Below are positions 37,230 through 50,029 of a DNA stretch of 64,000 bases, piece by piece; position 1 is the stretch's first letter, and each line of letters starts with the position of its first letter. Below the pieces are notes generated by a model, which did not search any database, was not told where the DNA came from, and saw only the letters and a list, made by a program, of their open reading frames with translations. The translations under genes were made by a program, and so were the position numbers. This DNA is from Cloeon dipterum. Lineage: Eukaryota; Arthropoda; Insecta; Ephemeroptera; Baetidae. The DNA is taken from positions 25,599,883 to 25,663,882 of the forward strand of contig NC_088789.1 in assembly GCF_949628265.1 (NCBI RefSeq). The letters are read 5' to 3'.

Positions 37230-37680
37230 GATGCGACAGGCAGTCGCGAAATGTAAAGCAGGTATCGCGCGTGAAGCTCAGGCGGGAGATCGCTTCGAGA
37301 TTCAATTCAGACACTCGTGTCGCTATGGCTGCTGCAGGGCTTGTGAGTATGATAGCCGCTGCAGCGACGAGTGGGGAGCAAAAGTGACCTGCGTGCAGGT
37401 TGCATACGCCGGCAGGGATAGTGGAGCTGCCTGTTGCACCGCCGCCTCCGCTTGTTGTGCCTGGTGAGGCGCGGTGTGAAATGCATTGTAAGGCTTTGCG
37501 CGCTCTGTCGCCTTTAGTTGCACCGTCTGTTGCACCGCCAGCGCTGCTTGTTCCACTGCCCACGCGACCCAAAATCCAATGTGAGATCAAACTGCCCCCT
37601 AGATGATCCACCCTGCGAGAGAGTCCGATCCAAACCCTCTCGCGCGAACCGAGCCCTTTGACGAGCCACGACCAGCAGTC
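37230..37680. other. GC-rich segment next to the fold-back, unknown
   Basis: Open frames exist on both strands. One plus frame (37400-37606) reads a Pro/Val/Ala-rich 68-aa stretch ending in RPKIQCEIKLPPR; the minus frames are Gly/Ser-rich. Internal GTTGCACCG repeats and the 15-mer shared with 32.6 kb suggest a mobile-element origin rather than a host exon. No domain recognised. Confidence 0.25.
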
Positions 37681-37689
37681 GCCAAAATA

Positions 37690-39410
37690 TATGATATATT
37701 CAGGATAATTTAAAAAAAGCTTTAAAATTATCTCTGCTTTTAAATTTACATTTTTTTATAAAAGTTTGGGAAATATCCAACACTGCAACAAATCTTTGAT
37801 CAACAGAAACTAGATAGTAAATTGTATCATCTATTAGTTAAGAGTTTTATGCGCTCTAAATTCACAGTTTAATAAAAGTATGGTGCCCAGAAAAAAACCA
37901 GACAGGATTTTTTAAAATAAAAGTTCATTTTTTATGTTTCTACAAACTTTTAAACTGCGTAAAGTCCATATATAAAAATTTTAACCACCACGTGAATGAC
38001 ATTAAGAGCAGACTTAAAAAAAATATTGAAAAAACCCCTTCAATATAATATTTTCGTTTAAAGTATTTTTCATGTAGTGAACGTGCAAGAATAAACAATT
38101 ACAAACTTTTGGGACTCAAAATTAAAAACAAACAATAATCCAAAGTGTCGGACTTAACAACCTTATTTATCGGGGAAAACCTTCGTCGGCTAAAAAATCA
38201 GCTTGTCATATTGATGACTTGTCATATTTGATCATTATTTGCTATCAAAATATAAAGTAGCAAAAGACTTATCTCAAAGAGCATTTTTTTGCGCGGAATG
38301 AAAAATTAATTAGGACCTCTAGCTGGCGCTGCTTTTATCAAGCGACGCGGCTGTGCATGATGTAATTCGATAACAATTCGAAGAAAAAACGCGAGCGCAC
38401 TTTGAGCCGGCGTCGCCCCAATTAAAACTTTCTGCGCGCACAAGTACATAATGTTTGATGCGACTGAGTACATTATCATTTCAAGGGGCGCCGTGCTCTC
38501 CAAAGGGGTGATTATTGAAGGGTTGCAAATTGGAATAGATTTTTTCTCAGCCCCTCTGCACGCGTCTCTCCTGCCTCGATTCACCGCACCTACACGCCGC
38601 CGCGGATTAATTTGGGGTGGAAAAAATTGGAAAGTATCGGGTGTTTCTCCCGCGTTGAGGGATGATGGGCCTCTGCGGCCGAATAAGGGATGATTTTTTT
38701 GCATCCATTAGTTAAAGCAGATTTTCTTAATATTACTCATTAATGCGCATGCAGTGCATTTTAGGATTAAATCTGACGTTTGGACATAATAAGTTTGGAG
38801 TGAAAAATGAGAAACATGTTCAGCTTGCACGGATTTTAAGAGTTAGCCTATTTGTTTAAAGAAGGAACAATGCCCTGAATTTTTCAAAGGAAAATTAACG
38901 CTTTAAGCCGGAGCCTCAGGGTGTTCGTGTGACGTTGGGGGGTTTGTAATTTATTGGCCACATCAGTTTCGTCTCTGCAGGGTTAGCGCGGTTGCTTTGG
39001 ATCTTAGAGTTAAATCTGACCATTGGACAGGTAAAATATTTTTTAAGAAGCTTGTGTGAATCTTCTCACTATAAAGGATTTTTAGCTTATTGTTAGATTT
39101 TTTTACTCTGTAACTTTTCTTTCCTACTTGATTGACATCCTCATTCAAGGGCTTCTTGGAATACCGAATGGGGTCTGTTACAAATGAGCGAAGTAAAAAT
39201 ATCGTCTCATGTATTTTCTTTTCAAAAAGTGGTTTGCGTGTAGCGACCAATAAAGCTCACAATATTGCATGCCGCGGTGCGGTATTCATTGAAGTTGAAT
39301 TTTCTTTGCTTTCCACATTTTTGTAGGGAAATCGCACCGCCCAAAGATAAATGCCAAAATGTCACAGACAAGAAGCTTGTCCATTAATAATTATTGCTCT
39401 TGCTCTTTCA
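37690..39410. other. AT-rich spacer with one CpG-rich block
   Basis: AT-rich apart from about 38.3-38.7 kb. No gene or RNA seen. Confidence 0.45.
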
Positions 39411-39418
39411 AATCGTCT

Positions 39419-39714
39419 CAGGGTTGCATTAATTTGCTTACCACCCGGTTTTTTTCACCACTGGTTTCTCAATTTTTACCAGTTTCTCGCGTAAGAAATA
39501 CAAGAAAAGAATTTATTCCATTTTTCTTCGGTGAAAATCTAAAATTTCGGTCGGAGTGCTCAAAATTTCCTTTTTCGAGGTTATTATGCTAATAATTAGT
39601 AAATTATTGAAAAATAAGGTGAAAACATTGCCTTCAAGAAACTGGTAAAAATTGAATAAAACGCATTTTACCACTGCACTGCATTTTTTTAAATGCGTGG
39701 TTTTTGCAACCCTG
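39419..39714. mobile_element. hAT-like MITE with 8-bp target duplication
   Basis: The ends read CAGGGTTGCA and TGCAACCCTG, typical of hAT elements. AATCGTCT is present directly on both sides (39411-39418 and 39715-39722), the 8-bp duplication expected of hAT transposase. A second, perfect 19-bp inverted pair lies inside (39469-39487 and 39637-39655). The 296-bp length and lack of coding content make it non-autonomous, moved in trans. Confidence 0.85.
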
Positions 39715-39725
39715 AATCGTCTTGG

Positions 39726-39934
39726 TGCCATAAAAATTGCGCACAGCTCAACAAACACCTAAATTTTCATTATATCGAATTTATTGTTGGCCTCTTCTTG
39801 CAACAAGGAAAATCGCATTTGGCTGTTTATTTATTTATTTAATCTTTATTTCACTGATACGAATTCAAAAAAAAAGTGAAAAAGGCACATGTACAAAGCA
39901 AAGGCATGTTGAGCTATGCGCAATTTTTACGGCA
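39726..39934. mobile_element. 209-bp MITE with 28-bp inverted ends
   Basis: The ends start TGCC(A/G)TAAAAATTGCGCA and match over 28 bp with two differences. CTTGG flanks both sides (39721-39725 and 39935-39939), a likely 5-bp target duplication. It begins four bases after the hAT-like element's right-hand duplication. Superfamily unknown. Confidence 0.7.
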
Positions 39935-39939
39935 CTTGG

Positions 39940-40736
39940 AAATTGTTCTGTTGAATTGACGTACAACACATTGTCAGCATATATCGCTCTCATTACAATT
40001 CTTCGCTGACCTGCCAAATTTTCCTTCTCTCGATTGTGTCTTTATTATTACATTCACTATACCACACATGACGATAGCCTCGGGCTTATCGTATGGGTGG
40101 GTTTGAATTTTTTTTCGCTTCAAGTTTTAACTCTACAGGGTACCTTTGAACCTTTTATTCTTTACAAGGTCAACTTGTTTAACTGCTTGCTGTCCCGTCG
40201 ATAAATTAGGCATGTTGAATTTGACAATTGATATCTGTTTGAAACCATAAACATTTAGAACAGACGTGTTAAAGCGTGTTTCTTGTAAAGAAATGTGGCG
40301 TTTAGTGGAACACATTGACTTAAAAAAATACCCCTAATAGGAGAGTTAAACACAATAGAACCTACACGTGCGTAAGAGGAACAATTGTTGTTGTGAGTTT
40401 TATCTTCAAATCCTTTTATTTCATTAGTAACACCTTATAGAATATAAAATTGCCAAATTAAATGTTACATTTCAGTTACCATTAAACCATATTTTTTGTC
40501 AATAAGCTTTTTTGTCAGAGCTATGTAATAATATTTTGACTTGTTTGCAAATGTCTGGACAGCATACTAGGCGATACTACAATGTTGTACCGAAGATAAA
40601 TACGCAAATTAAGAAAAAATTCCAATTCCGAAAAAAGTTGATGAAATTAAAATTTTAGAGATTTTCAAATAGGAGATTAATTTTGTTTTTAATCGCTCTT
40701 TGTTTGCAAATTTCATCAGTTAATTTACTATTTATT
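39940..40736. other. AT-rich spacer
   Basis: No gene, RNA gene or clear repeat seen. Confidence 0.45.
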
Positions 40737-40977
40737 TTGCTCTTTTTATTCCTGTCCGAGGACCGGGAAGGGCGCGCACTGCACTAGCACGAATGCTGAA
40801 TTCCGAGTGCCAATACCACCGCGAACGGATAACATGGGCGCCCCAGGCCGCACAGGGACCCAGCCCACTCAAGGGCCACTTGCCTCCGCACCAAGGACTG
40901 CATTGAAACGCTCGACATTCGTCCCGTGAAGCCAAATCACGCATGCTGGACAGGTGCAAACCAGCAAGTAGCGAGAC
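40737..40977 (-). repeat. SINE-like repeat R1, 3'-half copy
   Basis: Very close to the second half of the 23.6 kb copy. It starts (minus strand) at CTCGCTACTTGCTGG and ends GGACAGGAATAAAAAG plus A-rich tail. The 5' hairpin part is missing, consistent with 5' truncation. The 75-codon Cys/Trp-rich ORF is open. Confidence 0.75.
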
Positions 40978-40979
40978 TA

Positions 40980-43740
40980 TTAAAAAGTATAAAGTTGCTT
41001 TATTTCATTTTGGATGCTCATCAAAATGCAGTTTATCAGTATAGATTAGAAACTCAGTTGACGTTTTGAAATTCGTGATAAATCACTACAAAGAGAGGAA
41101 GATATATTATGTTTTCTCTGTTAATGGTGAATGCCTACATAAAGGAAAAATATTTATTTCCAATGTTAGTGAGACAGTTATTCGTTCAGTCATTATTGTC
41201 AAATTGAGTGGATCTCCTTTTCATTGTGAGTAGCAACAAGTTCAAGGGGAATCGTTCGCATTAACCCTTTGCCTCATTGTACCCTTTTTATTACACTCAC
41301 AGAACCGTCACTGCGGGACAGCAAAGAAAACTATACAGCCAACGTCGTTGGATTTATTTTTATAAAAACGTGCGCGTTTTCATTTCTACTTATAGGAATC
41401 GAAAAAACGAAGCGTTTCGCATTAAAACTTGACGAGGGTGTGGTTTTTTATGCCGAGTTGAATAAACCCTCTGCTCGATGAAAGAAAAGTGATGCTAGAT
41501 TTTTTTGTGCCTTCTACCTGCTCTCACGAAGCGCACTGGCTTTTTAATACGTGTTTCCCTGCGCAATATATAATAAAAGAGTGTCCAGTGACAGCAGCTT
41601 TATCTAGATTCGAAGCACAGAGCGGAGAGCAGCACATATAAGGGATCGAACTTTTTTGAAAAGATGCTTAATTGCTTACGGTGGAATTTCATATTATGAA
41701 AGGGCGGCTAGATAGGCCCAGCTTGGGAAACGTGCTGCTGAACTAAAAAGACTTTTTTATGGTGTGGTTGCTCAGCGCCACGCGACGACTTGCACTTGAT
41801 GATAAAACCACTTCATATTCCTGCAATCCTTTATTGTTATGAAATAATGTGCTTTTGAACAAAGGTATTTATGGTGCCCAAAGGAGTTGTAAAGAGGAAT
41901 TTATGTAATAAAACAACCTTTTAAATATTTTTAACCAACAGATAATATTTGACGTAATGTTAACATGCAACTTAATTCCCAGGTAAATTATTTTGTAAAA
42001 GCTGTGTTCATATTCCCTCGTTGAGAGCCACTGTCCCTTTTTAAAAATAGGTTAAAAAAGACAAAATTTAAATTCTAAATTTCAGCACAATTCCTATTTG
42101 GACGTGTTCCTGCCCTTAAAAGCTTTACATATTTATATTTTTAAAATTTAATTTGAATTCTAAAATAAGATCCTTTGGTAAAGAAAAAAAATGAAGGTTG
42201 CGAAGAAATTTACCATACTGAAGACATCAAAGATAAAAGCTGGCACAAAAAAACAGATTTGGCGCTTAACCGTTTGATCCCGATGAACAAGCTGCCGTTC
42301 ACAATCGACCGTCCTTTATCGAAGGCACAATGTAAACTGCACGCCGGTTATAAAAATTAGCGGAGGAAGGTGTTTTGATAAAAGGGGCGAATGTTGTGAC
42401 ACCGGCACAAAGAATGCGTAATGTGCTACCCCCGCGTAAGAGAGAAAGATGCCGCGCCAGCGATAGAATACGGGCGCAATCTTGCGGAACTGCATCACGG
42501 GAAACGCGCGCTCGCTGCTGCACTTTAGAGAAGAAGAATATGAGCAGTGTCACTGCAGCATGCGTGGAAGAAAGGCAAGGCAATCGGGCGGAAACAAAAC
42601 GCGAGGGATGCAGAGACTGTCTCTTTCAGAAAAAAATATTCCTTTGTGTGCTGATCGCTCAACTCTATACTACGTGTGGTGAACTCTTTCACTGCACATC
42701 TGTGCCAAGGAGGGAGGCGTTCTGTAGTTTATCCGATATATTATTCAAAATATCTGTTTGAATTGCGTTGCATTCAATTCTATTATATATTATATCAGCA
42801 AAAATCACGAGTTTCGGCGGTTTCCATTTTTTTTTGCTCTACGGGACATTTTTGGCAAATTTTTAGAATGCAACAAGTCATTTTTAGTCGGTGAAATTTG
42901 TAAATTAATGAGTAATTAATTAAAATAATATTACAATACATTAGTATTACATCTAAAACTACACAATTCCGACAAAAAAAAATCAAAACACTTCTTTACA
43001 AATACCACCAACCTATTCATGGGACAGTTAGTTGAGGCTTGCTCCAAAGACCAACAAATTTAATGTTGACAAGTCTATGTCCACCGCTTTGTTTACTTTT
43101 AAAAGCACCTCAATTTCAAAATCCTAAACGCTCCTCAAATATTATGATCCCAGTTACGTGTGAAGCTTTGTGAAAATTTCTAAGAGGCTTTGTTGTGACA
43201 CTCTTTGGCCTATTACTGACCTTAGAGGCAAGAAGTGCTCACCTTTCGAACCCTCTATTTAAAATTAATTTCTTTCTTAAAAATATAATTTATTTATTAC
43301 ATAAATTTCATTTTTTTCCAAAAAATATTCTTTAATTTACAAAAATGAAGGATCATTCAAAATTAACTCTCTTTTTCCATTAATTTAGAATTAATTGAAT
43401 TATTTGTAGTTTGACACAGTGGAATTCTTTCAAATATTTATTAAAAGATTATTTGTTTTTGTTTAAAAAATCGGGTGAAATAGTTATTGATTGGTGAGTT
43501 TTTAAGAGTTTTAAATTTTCATTGAAGCCTGCAAACGCGAAAACTTGTGGTAAATATTGTTAACAAACCAGATCATGCCAGACTTAAAATTAAATTTATT
43601 CTTCATTATTTATTGTTGTCTGCAAAAATAATATTAATAATTCATAATTCTTAGTTTTCACAGCTGATGACAGTTTAATTTGCTTTGAACGTCTGAATTA
43701 TTTTATATTTTATCCCAAAACCTACATTTGCAAAGAAAAC
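40980..43740. other. Gene-poor spacer
   Basis: CpG-rich blocks at about 41.25-41.65 and 42.2-42.65 kb, otherwise AT-rich. Overlapping both-strand frames without domains were not called. Confidence 0.45.
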
Positions 43741-43744
43741 TATC

Positions 43745-43965
43745 TTTCGCTTTAGTGCAAAAAAGAGTTTGCCGTAAGTTTAATTGACAAAATAATACTA
43801 ATTGGCCAATTTCGTCGAGTTCAGGCCATATACTTTTTAGTTGAAAAGAAAGAAAGTGACTTTATTTTGTACCTCTATTTAATCCACCCCCATGATGATC
43901 CGCTCGACAATGCAGTGCGCATAATGGCCGTGTGTGAGGATTAGAACGGTCTTTAGCTTTCTATG
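43745..43965 (+). repeat. Long inverted duplicate, left arm
   Basis: Matches the reverse complement of 49805-50025 over about 200 bp. The best part is around 43815-43905 with blocks AATTTCGTCGAGTT, TTTTATTTTGTACCT and TTTAATCCACCCCCAT. Identity is roughly 75-85% with small gaps. No open frame is shared. Confidence 0.7.
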
Positions 43966-43969
43966 CTGG

Positions 43970-46900
43970 CAGCTGAATTTTTTTCTCCTTTTGCGAGAAT
44001 AAAAGGCTTAAAATCAACAACTGGAAGCAACAAATGCTCGGCAGGATCAAGCTGCAGCGCGCGACCTAAAACTTGCCCATCTGCGAAAGAGTTAGCGGTG
44101 CGGCTCTTTTTTCCTTTGGAGATTTATTGCTTGTCTCACACAAGGGATTCATTGCATCCCTCTGATGACGAAAAAAAAAACGAAAGCGAGTGCGTTTTCC
44201 TGCTCTGCCCCCTGTGGCGACCTACTGATCTGTGTCCTTCCGGTCAATGAGCGAGCATTGTCTCTTGGCTGCCAGGGCACATGCCGGACAATTGAATAGG
44301 CCGATAAATTATCGGAATTTTTCTGACCTGCCGTCAGGATGGTATTGCAGCTAAAAGCCATTTAATGAGTCGGTTTGCTTTTGTTACATCAAAGCAATCC
44401 TATGACTTAAAATGGATTCTAGAGAGCCACTCTAAGTCCGATAATAATTTAAAAGGGGGTCGTTAACACCGCAGGGCCGGATCCACGCGACGCACAGATG
44501 TGGCGCCTGTTTTATAGTACGGCGGGAAAGTTACAAACGTAAAATGAAATTGGCTTGGAAAATTTATCGAGAAAATATCTCCAGCACAATTTGTATATTA
44601 ACAGCTGATTACCCAGGTAATTGGCGAATTGACCATTATATTGCACAAAAACTGCATGTGAGTGATTTTTGACGCATCTGATTGGATAAATGCGTGATTT
44701 TTTAAAATTTGTGTTTACTTTATTTGTAAACTGACCTGTGATAACATGAATGTACTTTGACAAATTGTGAGAATAAACATCTAAACTATTCAAATATATT
44801 TTTAGCAGAAGGAGATCCTTACCTAAAGTTCCTTCTGAATTTTACGGTAAAAACGATTAAATAAAAAAGCTCGTTGGCCTATCTCTTGTTTTAATAAAAA
44901 GTAACATTTTTTAATAATAATTTTATTAATAATAAAATGAGTGTCAAAGCCAATTTACAAGAATAACGGGGGAGCTGTTAAATGATCGTTTGATTGATTT
45001 CTAAAAGCTTCAAAACACATCTATCGGATAAATTCCACAGCCCGATTGTATCTTTTACCAGAAAGGCACAAGATATTTGGTACCGATGATTCCACCCTCA
45101 AATTTTCTAATAACTGACTCTGAATGCAATTTAGCCTGGAGCCTTTCATGCTCTGCTCAGATACCTTTAAAATCACATTCTTTATATTTTTCCTACAATA
45201 CGAGCGTCCCTTGAATCCCAGATGCATTGAACCAACGCACGGATGCAATATTTCACACGCGACAATTGCGTGTCCAGCACGCTCAAAAGGAGTAATAACG
45301 AGCGCGGCTTTAACCAGAGCGAAATCGTAAAATCGGTAAAACGCAGCTCAGCCGGTCAAAAATTAAATTTATTGCGCAGCACATGCTGTGCTCTTTTGTC
45401 ATAGGAATATTCTCTGGTTTATTTTCTCCCGGCGCCGACAAACCACTCTTACCTTTATCTCGACGTCCACTCGGGATAAAAAAGCACATCTGCTCTTGAG
45501 GCAAGGGAAAAAACCGCTTGGGAACTAAAATAGAATATAATTTCAGCGTTTAACTGAGTATTGTGTTTAATAGAATTAAAAAGTTTTTAATAGCTAATTT
45601 GTTTATTTGTTTTTTTCTCACACTTAGTCAAAATACATTCATGTTATTAAAAAGTCGTCAGATTTATATAAAACATGTGAGAAAAGGCAGAATACCTGGC
45701 AAACATCTTGTTAAAACTTTACCCAGGAGGGCAAAGCTGGTATTGGCCTATAAATCGATAAATAGGTAACAGCGCCTCATAACAGTAACTCCATACTTAC
45801 AAAACAGTTATGATCTTTTCTTAAATTATGAAGATTTAAAAATTTAAAAATTTTTTTACATCACGTCAGGATCTACTGCTACCAAAATTATTTCAAGGAC
45901 CAGTTTCAGGATTGTAGTTCGGTATTTTTGGCTTTATATTTGAGCTGTACAGCGGCACCTACCTTTAAAAATACACCAAGTTTGATGAAATTGGAAATTT
46001 TCGAAATTTTTGTCTCAGGTTCACGACAGGACCAAACCTTGAAGGTTGATTTCGACCTTCCTAGGTCTACCCTAGGCCCTCTCGGTGCTTCTAATTGTAA
46101 GCAAATGAAATAGAATTGCAGCAAAACTATCCCGATGGCACCAATATGAAATTTGGGCATTATTGTCATTATTTTCGCAGTCAATAAGAGTTGCAGTCCA
46201 CCTTTCATTAACAGAATTTGTTTTTCTGGGAATTTTGAGATACTATTCATGAGCTTCAAACCTGGAATTTCACCATCTGTTAACCAATTAATTTAAGAAA
46301 ATACATATTATTGCCACCTAAAATATTACACGCCAAAAAATTGTGTTCAATCGACCTCTGAATATGCGGCGAACTGCTCATCTTGTAATATTTGTAAATA
46401 TTTTTCGAGCCAAACTACATGAAAAAGGAGCCAAAAGTAAAATTTGCTTTCGCAGCTGTTTGGAGTTGCCCTGACCTAGGCAACGGAGGCAGCAAGCCGA
46501 AAACTGGTGAGCGTGGCTGCTGCACATAAATAAAAGAGCTAATCAGCCGCTTTTCTCTCTTCTCTTTCTCTGCCGGCGTCGCACTATTCCAGAAGCCAGA
46601 GCGGCTCGAATTTTTCGAGGGTGTCTCATTTATGCACACACTCGCCACTCGGCGCGGCTTACATCGCCGCCGCCACCGCTTCCTCGCACGCGATCTTCCC
46701 CATCCGCATCCTTTGAGTCCCATCTGTCGTTTGTTAAAATTTACGGTTTTCGCCGGCAAAAGGGGAAGGGAAATCTTGCCCCTGGCCACTGTGACGACGT
46801 TTCTCTTCGGAATATTGTATGTAAGAAGTTGCGTCTTCGGCAATAACAATAATACCGTCGTTTATCATCCGGAATTCCGCATCTCCTCTGACGTTTTATT

Positions 46901-48240
46901 AGTTTTCGGCCGCTGGAGTCAGCGCATTCAATCGAACCAAAGGCGATAAATATGAAACGAGCGTCTATTCGTGCTATTCGTACTCAGTGCTCATACAAGG
47001 AGAGTAAGAGTGAAAAGGAATTGAAGAGTCACGCACCCGCTATCTCGTTTTGCAATTCGCTATCAAGGGAATGCTCGAGTTTTTCAAAATATTGACACTC
47101 AAATTCGGAAGCCGGTGTGAGGTCCACCGACGCACCGCGAATGAAAAATGACTTTCAATATTTCTATGATAAAAATAGATCATTAGTTTTCCAGTAAGTA
47201 TGACATCTGTTGAAACTTATAAAGTGCACTATTTCCCGTTTTTAATCACGTTTAGGGGTCCTGTGAAGGTGCCGCCTCTTTGATGTTTTTATACTTTAGC
47301 CTGGTTGCGATTCTTTTGTCAGTAAATCGTTTGAATTGCAGTTAACTCTTGTCGACAAATCAATCCTAAACAATTGCTTCCAAAGCGCCCAATAACAGAT
47401 TCTGCTCCAGCTATAGGGGGTCTGAATTCCACTTCCTTCAAAGCACTGTTATCATTAACAAGGAATTAACACTTATTGTTAGACAGCTTTTAAGTCCAAC
47501 AACAATGAACATTTTCCATTGTGACAGCGACGATTAATAACAGTTACGTCCAACACGCAGCTGGAATTTTGAGTTTTGCGTCAATTCTTTAGCGATTTTT
47601 TGTACAACTTAACTTGGTTGTCATTTTGAGCAGTAACTAACTAACTGGCTGTGGCGCCTTGCCACCATAAAAGAATGACACGCACCAAAGTAACAGGCAA
47701 TTCCCTAACCTGGTGCTCTCTTATTATCTCCAAAAAATTTCCTCACACGCCACTATACTGTCGCAGCAACTACAGCACTACAATTCAATTTCAATTTTTC
47801 CTTTATTCATTAAGTCGAAATATATGGTACAATAACTTTTGAATAGTTGTCAAGATCAATTTTTAAATACATCATCACACGTACTAAACACATTTACAAA
47901 CACACGTCTTTAAAGTCACACTTTAAATACCCATTTAAGTCATAAAAATTATAATCGCTCAATATTTTTCCACCACTTTCACGAATTGTTTATAATCTGA
48001 GATTTCTTTCACTTCATGCTGGAGATGATTGCATATTCTTGGAATGCTAAAATCTTAAACTCACCATTGGCACATATAGGTCATTTTGGTCCACTTGGGG
48101 GTTTTTCCTTGTACACCTCACAGAGGGATCAGACACTTCTCTATTTACTGGAAACTTTTCAGGGTAGCGCCTTAAAAGACAAAAGACAGGGAGAATTTCA
48201 AAATGTGTGTACAACATACACTAATGAAGTCAAGACCTGG
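43970..48240. other. Gene-poor spacer
   Basis: CpG-rich blocks at about 44.0-44.35, 45.2-45.5 and 46.45-47.0 kb, otherwise AT-rich. Frames at 45.9-46.26 kb are open on both strands but have no domains and look like repeat-type sequence. Confidence 0.4.
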
Positions 48241-48249
48241 AAAAAGGAA

Positions 48250-48535
48250 AATTTCAGATTTTTTCAGATATCTCGAAAAAATTAAACGGTTAGTCAGTCA
48301 TTTTTCGCTTGATTTCGATTCCTCTCATCGCGACCCATCCAGCGGTATACGATTTTTGGTTGAAATTTAACGAGATTGTGAACGACAATAAGACAATCAT
48401 TGCGATGTTTGCCGCTTGATTATTAATATGCAAACTTTGGGGCCGATTTTCTCAATTGAAATTACGGCAACTTGGGCAACTTTTCCGATAGTATTATTTC
48501 AAGTATACAGGTAAAAAGGATTTTCACATATTTGC
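48250..48535 (+). repeat. Dispersed repeat family R3, copy 3
   Basis: Best-preserved R3 block, ATTTCGATTCCTCTCATCG at 48311. Its second half (GCCGCTTGATT to ATATGCAAAC) aligns with 63.92 kb. Confidence 0.5.
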
Positions 48536-48539
48536 TGTT

Positions 48540-49800
48540 AAACGCTATATTTTATAATACTGTGTTTGCCTCTTTAAATGTATGACTCAATTTTCCTTTT
48601 AAAATTTTTATTTTAAGAGCCAGGAATAGTGATGAAGCAAGAAAGTCATGATGTTGTCACATGGTTTACGCTTAACCCCAATCTGGATTTTTTACCCTCT
48701 CCTCGGCGTGCAGCTGCAGCAACACTTTTCTGCGTAAAAGGAGTAAAATCTCGAGTGCAGCTTCCGCATTTCCAAGGCAAAACATCATTATCTCGCGGCA
48801 CTGGGATGCGCGACCTTAACACATGTGCGCAATCGAAAGTGGCTGCGCGCGGAATGCCAGAAATAGTCGGTCCCTTTCCTCCCTCGTTAGTAAATAATTC
48901 GAGTGCATGCAGCATTCTCTTTTTTTAACTGTTTCCCCCTTTTTCGTTTTCGCCGCTTCTATTACTGACCTAGCTCCAAAGGGGAAAATTAAATCAGGCG
49001 GGTGGCAGCCTGGCAGCCGCTGCAAGCGCGCGCGGAGACGAAAATAATACGTGTGATTGTCAAAACGAACACCGACTTCCTTCTTTTTTTGGAAATCGCG
49101 CCTGCTCAGCTGCCGCGAGTGATCGGCAAAAAATGGTGTGTAATTAAAACTGGCTCGTGCCACTCGTGTGCGGAACACAAAAAATTTTGAAAAATCGCAT
49201 TTTCTTAATTGCTTCCTTTGTTTTTTATCCATCATTTTAATGAAAATTGTTTGTTTAATCTACTCTGTGAATTTTTATGTTTAATACAAAATTGCTGGTT
49301 ATTTTTCCAGTTTTTAAAAATCCGGTGAGCTCATAGCTGCTCGTAGCCTACGGAAAGTGTTTTGCAAAGGTTTAAAAAAAATGGTTAAATATCAAACCTA
49401 AGGAACGCAAAAAGATTATAAACCGTACATTCCCGCTGACTAATTTATTTTTTATTTCAATTATCAAAATTTGCAAAACTTTCCGACGCAATTATTTTAC
49501 CAAAAGTAGTATATTATCTTAAAGCTTCATCAGATCATTCTATTTTCACAATTATTTTTAAACTATTTCTTTAAATGAAATTTGGAAGATTTTCTAAAGT
49601 TTGTCAATATTTTCTAAATCTTGAAGGGGACATTTTTTAAAAGAGAACCTATTTTACCCGGGCAGGTCAGAATTTTTAACTTGGTGCTCGATATGCTGCT
49701 TATCGCAGCTATTTTATCACAAAAAAAAACCCTTTAAGATTAACAAAATATTGATAATATTTTTTCAAAATCACATTGGAAATAAATTAAACCAGGCTTA
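48540..49800. other. Spacer with CpG-rich block
   Basis: A CpG-rich block at 48.65-49.15 kb. A short match near 49.33 kb (GTGAGCTCATAGC, then CCTACGG(A)AAGTG and an A-rich run) recurs just after the diverged R1 copy at 28.78 kb. No gene seen. Confidence 0.4.
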
Positions 49801-49804
49801 TTTC

Positions 49805-50025
49805 AAAATCTTCTAGCACAGAAAGTGCGTGCTAATCCTCGTTGCAATCCTCACGCGGCATTAGGCATTGCATTCTCGAGTGGATCATGAGATGGGGGTG
49901 GATTAAATATAGGTACAAAATAAAATCACTTCTTTTCTTTTCAACATTTCAACTAAAAATATGGGCTAAACTTGACGAAATTGGGTAAATTTTATTTAGG
50001 ACAAACTGTTCTCATCAAAGCGAAA
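49805..50025 (-). repeat. Long inverted duplicate, right arm
   Basis: Partner of 43745-43965 in opposite orientation, 5.8 kb away. The well-matched core GGGGGTGGATTAAATATAGG at 49893 corresponds to the core of the left arm. Confidence 0.7.
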
Positions 50026-50029
50026 ATTA

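Noticed and set aside
36925..37467. 180-codon plus-strand ORF
   Set aside because: It runs straight through the fold-back arms, whose symmetry explains the open frame, and it has no domain.
37174..37611. 145-codon minus-strand Gly/Ser-rich ORF
   Set aside because: Low complexity, overlapped by open plus-strand frames, next to a mobile element.
45906..46259. 117-codon minus-strand ORF
   Set aside because: The opposite strand is open too, no domain or splice context is visible, and the sequence looks like repeat DNA.
46415..46949. Overlapping long ORFs on both strands
   Set aside because: Frames open on both strands in a CpG-rich block reflect composition; no family recognised.
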